Source: Pseudomonadota bacterium
Lineage (GTDB): Bacteria > Desulfobacterota > Desulfovibrionia > Desulfovibrionales > Desulfovibrionaceae
Assembly (NCBI GenBank): GCA_023417745.1
Contig: JAEZEM010000366.1
Location: 1 to 5,848 of the forward strand
Direction: 5' to 3'
DNA length: 5,848 nt
The notes under the pieces were generated by a model that was given only the letters and a program-made list of their open reading frames with translations, was not told the origin of the DNA and did not search any database. Numbering within the stretch: position 1 is the first letter of the stretch; every line of letters begins with the position of its first letter. This document shows positions 5,372 through 5,848 of this stretch, one piece after another. The translations under genes and the position numbers were made by a program.

Positions 5372-5848
5372 CTACTCGTGGGCCAACGTTTCCAGGCGGG
5401 CCAGGTCGGGCAGGCAGATGACGCCTCGGGCGCGCATCTCAATGACGCCGTCGCGTTCGAGGACGTTGAGGAGGGAGGACACGGTCTGGCGGGAGGAGCC
5501 GACAATGGTGGCCAGCTGTTCGATGTTGAGCCCATGGGAGAAGCACAAAATGTGCTCGGCGTCGGCGCTGGCCCGTTCGGCTTCGTAGAGCAACAGCTGG
5601 ATGAGGCGCTTTCGCACGTCGAGAAAGGCCAGGCCGTCGATGACCGAGAAGGCGTGGGACAAGAGATCGCCCAGCACCTTGACCATGGAGGAGGTCAGCG
5701 CCGGCATGTCGGCCAGGAAACGGCGCACGGCGGCCAGCTCGGCCGTCAGGATGGTCAGGTCGTCCAGGGCTTCCACCGAGGCCCGGGTGTGGGTGGTGTA
5801 GACGTCGCCCACGTCCAGGATGGCCATGGTGAATTCCTTGTCCTTGTA
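5372..5848 (-). CDS. cooA: CO-sensing CRP/FNR-family regulator CooA (5' truncated by window)
   Basis: This is the last 158 residues of a heme-containing CO sensor and transcription activator; roughly the first 60 residues lie beyond the window edge. The frame is open to base 5848, so the Met codon at 5827 is internal and not the start. Visible parts are the end of the sensor beta-roll with GDVYTTHTRASVEA, a long dimerisation helix (about 43-80), and a C-terminal winged HTH with GSSRQT at visible residues 117-122 followed by SSLLNVLERDGVI. The recognition helix and the ending, ARGVICLPDLARL, align by eye with Rhodospirillum rubrum CooA (GSSRQTTSTALNSL and GRGHYTIPNLVRL). H20 of the visible part (codon 5789-5791) aligns with heme ligand His77, while Thr replaces the redox-switch Cys75. 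The gene precedes cooS on the same strand with no obvious terminator between them. A general CRP/FNR regulator is the main alternative, but the context and the palindrome favour CooA. Confidence 0.88.
   Translation of the reverse strand, partial: YKDKEFTMAILDVGDVYTTHTRASVEALDDLTILTAELAAVRRFLADMPALTSSMVKVLGDLLSHAFSVIDGLAFLDVRKRLIQLLLYEAERASADAEHILCFSHGLNIEQLATIVGSSRQTVSSLLNVLERDGVIEMRARGVICLPDLARLETLAHE

Noticed and set aside
5372..5827. Short 151-residue regulator starting at the ATG at 5827
   Set aside because: The frame stays open upstream to the window edge, and the visible part begins in the middle of the CRP-type sensor domain, so this Met is internal.
1..5848. CRISPR arrays, tRNA or rRNA genes, insertion sequences, attachment sites
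   Set aside because: No regularly spaced repeats, RNA-gene signatures, transposase motifs or flanking inverted repeats were seen on either strand.

Overview
The window is high-GC bacterial DNA that most resembles a Desulfovibrio-type sulfate reducer (Desulfovibrionaceae in the broad sense). The grounds are the cooA-cooS-cooC arrangement, a CO dehydrogenase with the D-cluster cysteine spacing known from Desulfovibrio vulgaris, a family II pyrophosphatase, and mannose-type PTS fragments. This assignment is inference from gene content and recalled family sequences; no database search was possible.

Left part, plus strand (1-2152): the 3' end of a mannose/sorbose-family PTS EIIB gene; an EIIC membrane permease gene whose reading frame is broken at a run of nine T (about 356-364); then a good sigma70-type promoter and ppaC, the manganese-dependent inorganic pyrophosphatase. 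A strong intrinsic terminator at 2117-2152 closes this side. It is symmetric enough to work in both directions, so it can also stop transcription arriving from the CO genes. The 178 bases between it and the cooC stop hold no gene that I can support.

Right part, minus strand (5848 down to 2331): a CO-responsive cluster read in the order cooA (CO-sensing heme regulator, its N-terminal third outside the window), cooS (Ni-Fe-S carbon monoxide dehydrogenase) and cooC (nickel-insertion ATPase). A palindrome at 5342-5357, closely matching the CooA operator, lies in the cooA-cooS gap. The simplest model is that CO binds CooA, CooA activates cooS-cooC, and CooC loads nickel into the CooS C-cluster. 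No cooF ferredoxin, CO-linked hydrogenase or acetyl-CoA synthase gene is present in the window, so the electron acceptor is encoded elsewhere.

The gene set is of known types. The points most worth a second look are the homopolymer frameshift in the EIIC gene; the AT-rich, dyad-filled cooS-cooC gap; the CooA box; the CooA variant that keeps the heme His but lacks the redox-switch Cys; the CX2C D-cluster motif; and the unusual N-terminal extension of CooC. I see no convincing undescribed system.
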